Shown here one piece after another: positions 35,801 to 44,595 of a DNA stretch of 64,000 bases. Positions within the stretch are counted from its first letter, which is position 1, and the number at the start of each line of letters is the position of its first letter. The position numbers and the translations under genes are program-made. The notes beneath the pieces were generated by a model. The model worked only from the letters and a program-made list of their open reading frames with translations, was not told where the DNA came from and made no database searches. Source of the stretch: Methylobacillus arboreus (lineage in GTDB: Bacteria > Pseudomonadota > Gammaproteobacteria > Burkholderiales > Methylophilaceae); NCBI RefSeq assembly GCF_020532725.1, contig NZ_JAJAVC010000006.1:310001-374000 (forward strand), read 5' to 3'.

Positions 35801-38800
35801 GCGGTGGTATCCGCTGCGATATTGTTCAGGGTAGTGGCGTTAAGCGTAGTAGCAACATCCGTCACCTTGACCGACTCGAGCAATATCTTGTCGGCACCCG
35901 CTACAGCAGCGGTTGCATCCGTATCCACCTTCAGGCCTGCCACGCCTTCGCGCGCGGCACGCATGTTGACCTGCCCGCGCTCGCTACCGCTCACGTCAAT
36001 CAAGGCAGCGTTTGCAAGGTGGGTACTGCCGTCAGCCTCGAATACCTCAGCCCTGATGGTACCGTTCTCGGAAGAAAGCAGTACGTCGCCCCCCTTGCCG
36101 TCACTGGCGGCAGCACGCGCCTGCAGGCTGCCGCCTGCAACGATAGTAAGATCATTCTTTGAATAAAGGCGGATGCTGCCGCCATCCTGCCCGCTGGCGT
36201 CAATGGTGCCTGCCACCGTGATTGCTCCGGTATCGGCACTCAGAACGAAGCTTTCCGCATTGACGACATCAGCCGCGGCGATATTGACATCGCCCGTCCT
36301 GACCCTTAATTCCCGACCAGCATTGAACCCACCCGCATTCAAAACAGCATTCAGGGCAGATAAATCACTCAGGCGCCCACTGTCCAGGCTGAAGCTGCCC
36401 GCCGTCTTTCCGTCACCGGCCTCGCCTTTCAGACTTCCCTGAGCCACACTGACATTGCCATGGACCGCGCTCATGCGAATGCTGCCCGCATTGCCGCCAG
36501 CACTGCCACTGACGTCGATCTCCGAGCCGCTGGCAAGGTTGATGTCGCCCTGATCGGATTGCAGGCTCACCACGCCACCGGGCGTGTAGGCGTTAAAACG
36601 GTCGAACTCCACCATACGGGAAGCGACATCCACCCTGGCATCGCTTTGCAGAACCAAATCACCCTGCGTTGCACGAGCGGTAAACTGGCCAGACGGCAAA
36701 ACAAAACTGCCCTCCAATTGCAACTCCTGCGCCTCCAGATGGAGCTGGCCTCCTAAACCGCCATCCCCCAACTGCGCCTGGCCGCCATTTCCCTGCGTGG
36801 TCAGGCTGCCGTCCGCAACCAGGGTAAAATCTGCACCAGCAGCCGTAACAATACGCTGGCTGCTAATTGTGGCCTGATCGGCATGCAACGCGATACTGCC
36901 GCTATTACTGAATTTCAGATCCTGCGCACTGTTAAGTTCAAGCGCCTGATAACCACTGATCGCAAAACTGCCTGCATTGGCAGGAGTGTTGCTCGCTGCC
37001 TGATTCACTCCTTCAACAGTGATCGTTCCGGCATCAATGACGAGTTGATTGGCAAGCCCGGTGCCACCAGGTTCGTAGGTAGCGCCGCTGGAGTTCTTGA
37101 TGACAAGGTTGCCAGCCGACAGGCGCGCCGCCTCTCCAGCTGCGCCTTCATGGCCCACAATGCCTGCAGCATTGATTGTCATGTCCAAGTCGCTGTTGCC
37201 GAACTCCACCGCGCCATAGATATTGAGATTGCGATGGCTGTTCAACGTCACCCGTTCAAGATTGCCCAGGCCGGCAACAAGGCTGTCATCAATGCGCATG
37301 CCTTCAATGCTGGAATCAGCGTCGCCCAGGATGATGCTATTGGCTCCCAGCGTCACGCTGCCTCCATCGCTAACGGTAACTTGGCCATCCAGCCTGGATT
37401 CCCTGGTGGCGTCCAGCACCAGCGACCTGCCAGCCTGGATTGAGCTGTTATCCTGTATATCCAATATGCCGCTCACAGGATTGTTCGAAGCGCCCGTCCG
37501 GTCGAAGACAATGTCATTGCTGCCAGAAACCGCCACCAGAGCGCCATCTCCATTGACACGCAGATTACTGGTGGAATATCCCGAGTTTTGTACAGTTGAA
37601 ATGACCGCACCGGACTCTACCTTGATCTGGCCTGAGGCTGTCGCGATCAACTCATTCAATGACAAACCGCTGTCCTCACCATTGGCAAACCTGACTTCAC
37701 TGGAATAAGTGGCAATCTGCGTGACTTCATCGCCCTGGCTGCGGATACCGCCAAGCAAAATGCTGTCCGCACCCATTTCATTGAGCGCACCCGCCGTGAT
37801 CTGCAGCGTGCCGTCATCCGCCCCGACTTCGGAAACCACGCTGATCTTATCGGAAACTATATCCACCATGGCTCCACGGCCGCCCTCGCCTTTTTCTGTC
37901 TTCAACGTAGCATTGAGCTTGAGATTTTCGGTCGCAGACAGGATGAGCTGCCCTGCATCTGCCGCCAGCCTGGGCACGTCAAGACCAGCACTGAGGGCCT
38001 TGTCGCTGAAATATTCGCTGCCATAGCTCAACATGTATTCCGACGGCGCGCGCGAAACGGCTCCCGTTTCCGGCCGGAATACTTTTCCGTCAGTCACCCG
38101 GAAAGTTTGCCACAGCCCTTCCCGGCTGCTGCGGTTGACATTGGTGATGAAACCCGAGGTCAGGCTGCTGCCATCGAGCAATACCGTGCTGATGCCCTGC
38201 TTGACCTGCTGGCTGGGATTCATCTGCAGCATATAGGCTCCCTCCAGCAGGGCATAACGTGCGGGCAACAGAGTGTAATACCCTGCGGCCAAACCAGGCA
38301 TACCGGAAATGTAGACTGCCTGACCTATTTTTGGCGCAGTTCCGGTAGTGTAATCATAGTCGAAAGGGGCATAATCGCTGCCGATGGCGGGATGGATTGC
38401 ATAGATGCCCGATTGAGCCAGGATATCCGTGGACCCGCCTATCCCCTGGATCCACTCAAAGGCAAAAGTGTCTCCGCCGCCAGAAATATCAATCACGGCA
38501 CCGGATTCAAGATTGACCTCCTTGGAGGTATAACTGATGCGTTTTTCTTCCGGCGTGTCACCATAACTATTCGGCAGATTCCAGTCCGTGCCGCCCTGCA
38601 TGGTGGTGCCGTAAGGAATGCTGAGCCCCGCTGCCGATGTGGAAGTCAAACTGCCGTCAGCCAGTGTCAGCCTGCTTGCAGCATCCAGGGAAATCTGCCC
38701 GAGGGGCGCCAGCAGCACCCCTTGCTGGTCAATGGTATCCGCCTTCAGGCTCAGTGTAGAGCCAGCGCTATACACCGGCTTGTACTGTTCACCGCTGGAC

Positions 38801-41800
38801 TTGATTGTGATATTGCTGTCAGGGCCGATCGCCTCAACGCTGAAGCTGGTATTGCTTACCGGGTAGATCTGGCGCGCTGTCATCAGCAAATCGCCAGGCG
38901 TGCGCAAGGAACCGGTATTGTCATAGACTAGGCTGCGCATGCGGATGTCCAGGCGGCTGTTGAGCTCGGTGCGCTGCACGCCGGCAATGTTAGGGGAACC
39001 GTTCAGGTCAATCCAGTCCGCATTGACCCTGAACGTGGCATCGCCTGCTGTCACCGTGTTGTTGATTTGAGGTGCCGCCAGGGCCACATGGGAGGCATTG
39101 ACTTCGGCCACGCCATTGCCGGTTACTTCAAACGCGGACGAAGTCAGCGCCAGAGTCTCCGGAGCCTGTAGCTTGACCCCGCTCTCGAGTACAATGCGGT
39201 CGCGTTGGGAGGCATTGGGTTCACGGTTGCTGGTAGTGCTTTCGAGGCTAACATGATCGAACTGCCCTGCATCGATCTGCGCCGTGGAAATCTGCGCCTT
39301 GCCTTCAAATGCAGCCAGGCTGTCGCGGGGATCAAGCGCATTGCCTAACACCTGTTTCTCTGCAGTCACCGTCAACACCCGTCCAACCGTAGGCGGATTG
39401 GAGCCCTGGGAAGTTGTGACAATATTCCCCTTGAGCGCGATATTGAGGCTGCCGGCTTCACCGCTGCCGTTGGCGCGGCCCAGCAGATCGCCATCCAGGA
39501 TCATGCCTTCACGCGCCGTGATATTGATTTCCCCGGCGGCCCCGTCAATGATCTTCCGTTCAGCATTGCCGCCAATTTCAACATCCACGGCTCCCGACCT
39601 GCCTGAAACATCCAGCACGCTGCCGGCCTCGGTCACGACAAACCCCTTCTCGGCATTCAGGCTGATAGTGCCGCCATCAAATACCCTGGCATTGAGCAGG
39701 TTCTCCTGTATGACATCAGGAATCAAGTAATGGCCAACAGCGCTGATCAAGGCTTTATCGCCGATCCAGATGCTTTGCCGGTTGTCATACGATATCTCCT
39801 CCAGCGAACCGCTCAGCGACAAATTAATCTCGCCGCCTGGGGAAATCAGATTTCCCAACACCGTCAGCTGCCGGCCAGCCTCAAGGTTGATAGCCCCTAT
39901 ATTGCCATTCACATCCGGCGCATCAGTGCGTATGGTAGTGTTTTCCAGCACGGTCAGACTGCCGAAGGTCTGCGCGTTGTGAAATGCGGAAAAGTCCAGG
40001 GACACCGGTGCACGCAAACCCTCTGACTGCAATAGCGGCGCCGCCACCTGGGACATGCTGGCTCCGCTTGCAGCGCGGCTATAGCCTGCGCTCATCAGCA
40101 GGGTTTGCATTTTCGGATGGATCAGCGTAGATCTCCCGCTGGCATCCCCAACAGTGAACTGGCTCTCAGTTCCCGTAGTCTTGATGGCATAACGGGAGAA
40201 ACCTCCTTGCTCGAAGAAGGATGCCTGCAACCAGAAATCACCGCCTGAGGCAGGCTCGCCGCCTATCTGCACATTCTGGGCCGTGGTGAGGCCTAGCTCC
40301 CCGCCCCTGCTGAAGCCATAGGCAGTCATCTTGCCATTGAGTGTCAGGTTAGCCGCCTCAAGGGTAATATTGCCCCCTTCCCCCGTATGCAACTGCCCCT
40401 GGCTGTCGATCCAGGCGCCAGCACTGGCATCGAGCAGCGAGCCTTGGCCCAGTACGATATTCTGGGTAGCTGCCACTTGAATACTTCCGCCGTTCAACGC
40501 CACAGGTATGCTGTTTGCCCCTGGAACAACCGGAACATCGTTATTCCAGTTGCCGGCAGTGCTTAACACGACATTGTCAGCCACTGTCACGGATTGTCCG
40601 GAAAGCTGCGTTTGCAGCGCAATATCGCCGCCCGCACTGGTAATGCTGGCATTGACATTGACACCGCCCCCCTTGAGGCTGACCGAGCCGTTCGGATCGG
40701 TTTCGACTGCCGTGTTGACATCAATGCGCCCTAGGCTGTCGATACTGAGATGGTTGAATCCAGTCCCCAGGAAAGCTGTGCTAAGTACGGTAGAGACGCT
40801 TTCATTGTCTGACTGCCGGTCGAACCCCTCGGCGATGGTCAATTGCTGTTTGGCAACCTGAACCTGGCCATTGCCGGTAGTCAGGTTGAACGAACCGCCA
40901 TCCGGCAGGTTATTGCGCTGCGTGAGATCATAACGCGTATTGGCCAGCATGCTGCCCGCAAGCAGGGGATTGTTGTCACTACTGGTGATATTGACAGTTC
41001 CCGCGTCGCGCCCTTCGCGATAGGCCTGCTGCCATATGCCTTTGTCATTGCCCTTGAGGTATACCGTCTGTGTCCAGCCCCATTTCGGGTCGGTGTATTT
41101 ATAAACATCCGCAAGCCCGCTATAGGGAATTTCCTTGCTTGCCTGTGAAATTGCCGTCACTTGCCCCTGGTAAACCAAGATGCTTTCCTTGATATAGCCG
41201 GCATCGTAATCTATGACGCCGCCAGAGACATCAATCACAGAACCTGCCTTGGTCACAACATCACCCTGCGAAGTGATATTGACCGTGCCGCCCGCGCTCA
41301 TCTTTTCCGCAATTGTCTGCGTTTGCAAGGCAAGCAAAGGTTCTATATCGATCAGGTCGGTTCCCTTGCGTGCGTCAATATAGACGATCCCGCCAAATAA
41401 GTCGCCACCGCGCAGGATGGGCACATCTTTCAACTGGTCGGAATATAACTGAACCTGCAATTGATTCCTGGACATAGGTGCGCGAGCATCCACTCCGGAT
41501 ACATCAATATACGCATTGTCACCCAAGAAAACACGAACCGGGTCTGTCGCTCCCTGGCCACTCTCCAGGCCTGCCTTGGCAGAGATATTCACCTCTCCGC
41601 CCTTGGCGCGCACGAGGCCGTCAATTGCAATGTTCCGACCTTCGATATTGATGCGGGAAGGGGTGAGCGCCTGGCCCGCCAGAGTCTCCTCTGTATTATT
41701 GGTTTCCACCCGGACTTCCGTCACGCTTTTCTCGCCGATCGTGACCGTGCCATAGCGCTGAGGAGTGTAATTGTAGCTACCGTCACCGGCATTGGTTGCA

Positions 41801-42723
41801 TTGACTGTGTCCCTGGCCAGCAAATGAATCGACCCATTGGCACGCACCGAAGTACTGGCGGATATTTTTCCCTGCTGGTTCACAGCAAGGCCTATCAAGG
41901 TCACATTGCCGCGGTCGGCAACGATCTCGCCCAGATTGACGGCATTGCCGCCGGAATTCACTTCCACCAGTAACCCTGCAGGATCCGTGCTGGATTTCAG
42001 GTACACCTGCTCGCCGGCAGCCAATATGGTTTGGCCATCCGGCGTCTTGATGATGCCGCTGTTCTCAACGTCCTTGGCAAGCAGGGTAATGCGGCCGCCG
42101 CTGGCAGCCGTGAGCGCCGCCCCTTGCTCCACCTTGATAAACCCGCCGGTATTACGGAATACCGGCGCATTACTGAGACTGGACAACAACCCACTGGTAA
42201 ACAAGGCGTCCGTCATGTCTGCCGAGGTCAAGGCCATGAGCGAGCCGACATTGACCTGTGCGCCATTGGCAAAAATAATGCCATTGGTATTGACGAAATA
42301 ATTGGTCCCAGCCGCATTGATAGTGCCGGCAATCACGCTGGGGTTCTGGTCATGGATGCGGTGCAGCATCGACCAGGTGGACTGCTGGTTGATATTCAGC
42401 GTATGGTCGCGGGCTAGGTTGAACTGGCTCCAGTTGGCAATCGCCTGAGGCGCGCTTTGCTGAATCGTGGTAATAGCGGGAGTAGCCGCGGAAATATAAG
42501 CATTGGTCCACGCGCCGCCGCCTGGCACCAGACCAGAAACCGGGAGAGGCAAGACATCCGCATACGCCGGGCCGACCACCATCGCTGCAATTATCGCACT
42601 CAACAAACGGCGGCGCGCACGCCTGCCTTGACCACGACTGCCATGCGCGTATGCCATTTCATGCGCAGGGACATAAAGGCCCAATCGTTTGTTGAACACC
42701 AGACGGAACAGTCCCTGATTCAT
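32857..42723 (-). CDS. Filamentous haemagglutinin-family exoprotein (TpsA)
   Basis: This 3288-residue protein begins with an extended signal peptide region (NQGLFRLVFNKRLGLYVPA) and a hydrophobic part ending AYA-DV near residue 55. The two-partner secretion domain follows (about 60-310; WSQFNLARDHTLNINQQ, NTNGIIFANGAQVNVGSLMA). The rest is a very long beta-helix region with repeated phrases such as GSVTL, ITITAREGM and SGGNITNFS. It would be an adhesin or matrix fibre secreted across the outer membrane by the FhaC-type protein encoded 21 bases upstream. GGGAGG lies 6 bases before the ATG. The C-terminus is a short VEVLGLGDIVR and carries no recognisable toxin domain, which suggests a structural adhesin, not a contact-dependent toxin. 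Confidence 0.93.
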   Translation of the reverse strand: MNQGLFRLVFNKRLGLYVPAHEMAYAHGSRGQGRRARRRLLSAIIAAMVVGPAYADVLPLPVSGLVPGGGAWTNAYISAATPAITTIQQSAPQAIANWSQFNLARDHTLNINQQSTWSMLHRIHDQNPSVIAGTINAAGTNYFVNTNGIIFANGAQVNVGSLMALTSADMTDALFTSGLLSSLSNAPVFRNTGGFIKVEQGAALTAASGGRITLLAKDVENSGIIKTPDGQTILAAGEQVYLKSSTDPAGLLVEVNSGGNAVNLGEIVADRGNVTLIGLAVNQQGKISASTSVRANGSIHLLARDTVNATNAGDGSYNYTPQRYGTVTIGEKSVTEVRVETNNTEETLAGQALTPSRINIEGRNIAIDGLVRAKGGEVNISAKAGLESGQGATDPVRVFLGDNAYIDVSGVDARAPMSRNQLQVQLYSDQLKDVPILRGGDLFGGIVYIDARKGTDLIDIEPLLALQTQTIAEKMSAGGTVNITSQGDVVTKAGSVIDVSGGVIDYDAGYIKESILVYQGQVTAISQASKEIPYSGLADVYKYTDPKWGWTQTVYLKGNDKGIWQQAYREGRDAGTVNITSSDNNPLLAGSMLANTRYDLTQRNNLPDGGSFNLTTGNGQVQVAKQQLTIAEGFDRQSDNESVSTVLSTAFLGTGFNHLSIDSLGRIDVNTAVETDPNGSVSLKGGGVNVNASITSAGGDIALQTQLSGQSVTVADNVVLSTAGNWNNDVPVVPGANSIPVALNGGSIQVAATQNIVLGQGSLLDASAGAWIDSQGQLHTGEGGNITLEAANLTLNGKMTAYGFSRGGELGLTTAQNVQIGGEPASGGDFWLQASFFEQGGFSRYAIKTTGTESQFTVGDASGRSTLIHPKMQTLLMSAGYSRAASGASMSQVAAPLLQSEGLRAPVSLDFSAFHNAQTFGSLTVLENTTIRTDAPDVNGNIGAINLEAGRQLTVLGNLISPGGEINLSLSGSLEEISYDNRQSIWIGDKALISAVGHYLIPDVIQENLLNARVFDGGTISLNAEKGFVVTEAGSVLDVSGRSGAVDVEIGGNAERKIIDGAAGEINITAREGMILDGDLLGRANGSGEAGSLNIALKGNIVTTSQGSNPPTVGRVLTVTAEKQVLGNALDPRDSLAAFEGKAQISTAQIDAGQFDHVSLESTTSNREPNASQRDRIVLESGVKLQAPETLALTSSAFEVTGNGVAEVNASHVALAAPQINNTVTAGDATFRVNADWIDLNGSPNIAGVQRTELNSRLDIRMRSLVYDNTGSLRTPGDLLMTARQIYPVSNTSFSVEAIGPDSNITIKSSGEQYKPVYSAGSTLSLKADTIDQQGVLLAPLGQISLDAASRLTLADGSLTSTSAAGLSIPYGTTMQGGTDWNLPNSYGDTPEEKRISYTSKEVNLESGAVIDISGGGDTFAFEWIQGIGGSTDILAQSGIYAIHPAIGSDYAPFDYDYTTGTAPKIGQAVYISGMPGLAAGYYTLLPARYALLEGAYMLQMNPSQQVKQGISTVLLDGSSLTSGFITNVNRSSREGLWQTFRVTDGKVFRPETGAVSRAPSEYMLSYGSEYFSDKALSAGLDVPRLAADAGQLILSATENLKLNATLKTEKGEGGRGAMVDIVSDKISVVSEVGADDGTLQITAGALNEMGADSILLGGIRSQGDEVTQIATYSSEVRFANGEDSGLSLNELIATASGQIKVESGAVISTVQNSGYSTSNLRVNGDGALVAVSGSNDIVFDRTGASNNPVSGILDIQDNSSIQAGRSLVLDATRESRLDGQVTVSDGGSVTLGANSIILGDADSSIEGMRIDDSLVAGLGNLERVTLNSHRNLNIYGAVEFGNSDLDMTINAAGIVGHEGAAGEAARLSAGNLVIKNSSGATYEPGGTGLANQLVIDAGTITVEGVNQAASNTPANAGSFAISGYQALELNSAQDLKFSNSGSIALHADQATISSQRIVTAAGADFTLVADGSLTTQGNGGQAQLGDGGLGGQLHLEAQELQLEGSFVLPSGQFTARATQGDLVLQSDARVDVASRMVEFDRFNAYTPGGVVSLQSDQGDINLASGSEIDVSGSAGGNAGSIRMSAVHGNVSVAQGSLKGEAGDGKTAGSFSLDSGRLSDLSALNAVLNAGGFNAGRELRVRTGDVNIAAADVVNAESFVLSADTGAITVAGTIDASGQDGGSIRLYSKNDLTIVAGGSLQARAAASDGKGGDVLLSSENGTIRAEVFEADGSTHLANAALIDVSGSERGQVNMRAAREGVAGLKVDTDATAAVAGADKILLESVKVTDVATTLNATTLNNIAADTTAFYADAGNAAAAYKASSDGVSAIVAPHTELRIDGDATLASDWNLSTLSQGRDGVLTIRSSGNMQLNGSISDGFATALAAGVLAAGDSWSLNLVSGADFSAANTLSTIRSESSGNMVLANSKLVRTGTGDINIATGGNLTLSNTASVIYTAGNAAASLDGFVAPISTDGFGTNGAQYLTNGGDLYIESQGNITGALVNASGTQQSVNNWLFRQAGGTANKHPTWWLRTDLFQQGVAAFGGGDVKISSGGNITNFSASVPTTARYAPDGSVAVDGGGNLSVVADGDILNGMYFVAKGELDLQAGGEIGRTFNAQGNAITLGTTLALQDATANVAALGNVYIESVFNPTLFAQSTTNAQSVLNQTGRSAFFNTYSDSAAVDVASLGGSVTFGLTGASISTITNKFTGMASTTNSIASLAYYPGTVNATAFGGDINVGIMKLMPNSEGNLSLLAAGNIRADQIVVSDAEPSLVPGARSPIINPTGGGSNLDSIIVNNHAAVPLHRNSTTPIAIVAQDGSLTSWTTSAQVVTLTLPKASVVVAGQDIRNLNASLQNLNDGDLSVVRAGRDLYYDSQSGGINISGPGNLLVEAGRNLDLGLSNGINSLANTVNAALPAQGASLTVLAGVGEGARLADYIDLYIKPDGSGPSVLQANENGMAEYRAATAEALAKYMRELTGNLELSGADALTAYLALETDQQAVFAYRHFSSELLASGRAYASTQSHERGDAAIATLFPGDYQGDMSLFQSRIRTVRDGSIDLLAPGGLINVGVPGGTASGNIGVVTEGGGDIRAFAETGFQVNQSRVITQYGSDITVWVNHGDIDAGRGSKTALSIPDVEISTDVYGNTTRTVKGAAAGSGIQAQTYDPDGPDGPAQAPRLGTVSLMAPRGVLNASEAGIVAGDFLAVAPQIIGANNISVSGQSVGMSMASTVSLATSVVGASTAASSATSTATDFARMPVNQDFNPRSMLPSFVSVEVLGLGDIVR

Positions 42724-42744
42724 GTCACCCTCCCAAACCCCACT

Positions 42745-44349
42745 CTACCAATCGTATGCGAGCCTGAAATGCAACAGGGAATCGCCTTTATCAACGACAC
42801 CCGCAGCTCTCAAGGCACGTGCAAAGTCCAGCACAGCGGTCACGCCATGCCAATTTTTCAATTGCAAGCCAATGCCAAACGAGGCCAGCTTGAATTCGCT
42901 GGTCTGTTCTGGCAAAGGCTTGAAAATACGCGCCTGTCCCGCGCTGTAAAATACCGAAGCCACTAGCTCGCCATCCATATCCAAGTACTTGGCAAGCGAG
43001 GGCGTACGCAATTCGGCAGTACCGAATAGGCCTTTGTCTCCCAGCACTGTCGCCTCGTAATACCCGCGTACGCTGTCTGCGCCTCCAATGACAAACTGCT
43101 CATTCGCAATAATGGGCGTGCTAGCCGCCTGGCCCGATACCCGGCCAAACAACGCCCAATCCTTGGGCAGCTTGTAAGTATGCTTAAGGTCTCCGCGCAA
43201 ATAGGCGAAGCTCCCTTCGGCATGAGAGCGTTTCTCGAAAAACTCCTCCTCGTCCGATCCCAGGTTGCGCACGGCAAAGGTTAGGCCAAGATTAAGCTGC
43301 GTGGTGCTCTTGTCCGCATGCAAAGTGCCGTCATAACCTGCAAAGAACGGCATATAGCTGATCGGAGTGTTAAAGCCTGTGCCGATCAGGCGCGTGGACT
43401 CCTCAAAATCCTTGTAGTCCACACCCAGGGTCAAATTGTGGAAATATCCCGAAAGCGCGGGCGCAGGCAGGGGATGGATATACCTGAGACCGAAAATATT
43501 ACCGTTACCCACCACATTGACATCGCCTACCGCAGCCACATCGCTGCGCGACACCACGCCATAGAGCGCCCAGTAATCCCCCCCTGGCGTCGGTATCACA
43601 TAAGTAGCAGACAATACCCGCGTCTCATTGGTATCTTCCGGCGTCACCTGGAAGCTCAGGCTCAGGCTATGGTCAAGCTGCCACAGGTTGTCATACCGGA
43701 TAGAGCCATTGAGCCGTGTGTGCGTGGTATTGGCGATATAGCGGTTGTTAAGCTCCAGGCTGGCATGCAACGGCAGCTTGTCCTCCACCTTGAGGTCCAC
43801 TTCCACCTTGCCCGGCGACTTGCCGGGACGCAGCACCGGCGCCACCTGGCGGTCAGGCTGGGCATTCAGGCTCGCAAGCTGGCGCTGCACATTGGGGAAA
43901 TAAGGCACCTTGCCTTCGGCCAGGTCTGGCGCCCTGCTCTTGATAACACCGAGCGAATAATATTTGGCACCCACCACACGCAGCTTTTCCACCTTGCCTT
44001 CCAGCACATCCAGCTTGACCACCTTGTTGGTGACTTCCTGCTCGGGCGTATTGACGAATACCGTCAGGTAGCCTGCGTCGTGGAATGTCTTTTCCAGAGC
44101 CGCGCGCGCGCCCTCGACATCATCAATAGTCCTGCCCTCACCTAGGAAAGGGTAGACCGCTTCCTCGATCTTGCCGCTAGCCAATACGGTATTGCCGCTC
44201 ACACTGAACTCCATGATGTCGAAGCTGGCCTGTTCCTCGGCCCCATCAGCAACAGCTTCTTCCGCAGGAGCACTATCCGCAGCCACGGCAGGCCCAACCA
44301 TGAAAACCAGGCTTAACCACCCTGCCATGCATAACAAAAATAAACGCAC
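42745..44349 (-). CDS. FhaC/ShlB-type two-partner secretion transporter (TpsB)
   Basis: This 534-residue outer-membrane protein has a signal peptide (GWLSLVFMVGPAVA-AD), two periplasmic POTRA domains (about 45-200; the first with FSVSGNTVLASGKIEEAVYPFLGEG) and a C-terminal 16-strand barrel. The conserved VRGY of loop 6 is visible in GGADSVRGYYEATV (about 430-443), and the chain ends in RLAYDW. It exports the haemagglutinin encoded next in the operon. The start appears to be a GTG at 44349. No Shine-Dalgarno of note was seen, and no known regulator site was found in the upstream 180 bases. Confidence 0.93.
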   Translation of the reverse strand: MRLFLLCMAGWLSLVFMVGPAVAADSAPAEEAVADGAEEQASFDIMEFSVSGNTVLASGKIEEAVYPFLGEGRTIDDVEGARAALEKTFHDAGYLTVFVNTPEQEVTNKVVKLDVLEGKVEKLRVVGAKYYSLGVIKSRAPDLAEGKVPYFPNVQRQLASLNAQPDRQVAPVLRPGKSPGKVEVDLKVEDKLPLHASLELNNRYIANTTHTRLNGSIRYDNLWQLDHSLSLSFQVTPEDTNETRVLSATYVIPTPGGDYWALYGVVSRSDVAAVGDVNVVGNGNIFGLRYIHPLPAPALSGYFHNLTLGVDYKDFEESTRLIGTGFNTPISYMPFFAGYDGTLHADKSTTQLNLGLTFAVRNLGSDEEEFFEKRSHAEGSFAYLRGDLKHTYKLPKDWALFGRVSGQAASTPIIANEQFVIGGADSVRGYYEATVLGDKGLFGTAELRTPSLAKYLDMDGELVASVFYSAGQARIFKPLPEQTSEFKLASFGIGLQLKNWHGVTAVLDFARALRAAGVVDKGDSLLHFRLAYDW

Positions 44350-44528
44350 GCTGAATAACTTTCTTGGATTTGCACATATGGAAAATGGCTAATAAAACAA
44401 GCAGGCTCTTGCTCTTCCCAACTGCTTTATTAGCCGCTCTCGGCTTGTATGCCCTGAATCCGCATAAGCTGAGTGCGCCTATCATATGAAGGCCACATGA
44501 CAACCCCATGACGGAATCCAGAGTAAAA

Positions 44529-44556
44529 AGCACTTTCCCGCTGATGCGGGAAAGTG
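44529..44556 (-). terminator. Rho-independent terminator of the unknown exported protein gene
   Basis: A perfect 12-bp stem (GCACTTTCCCGC, loop TGAT, GCGGGAAAGTGC) with five A residues on its left (T run on the minus strand) follows the gene ending at 44596. Confidence 0.9.
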
Positions 44557-44595
44557 CGATTGCTTTGCCGGGTTTACACCCTTGTTGTTATCGAC

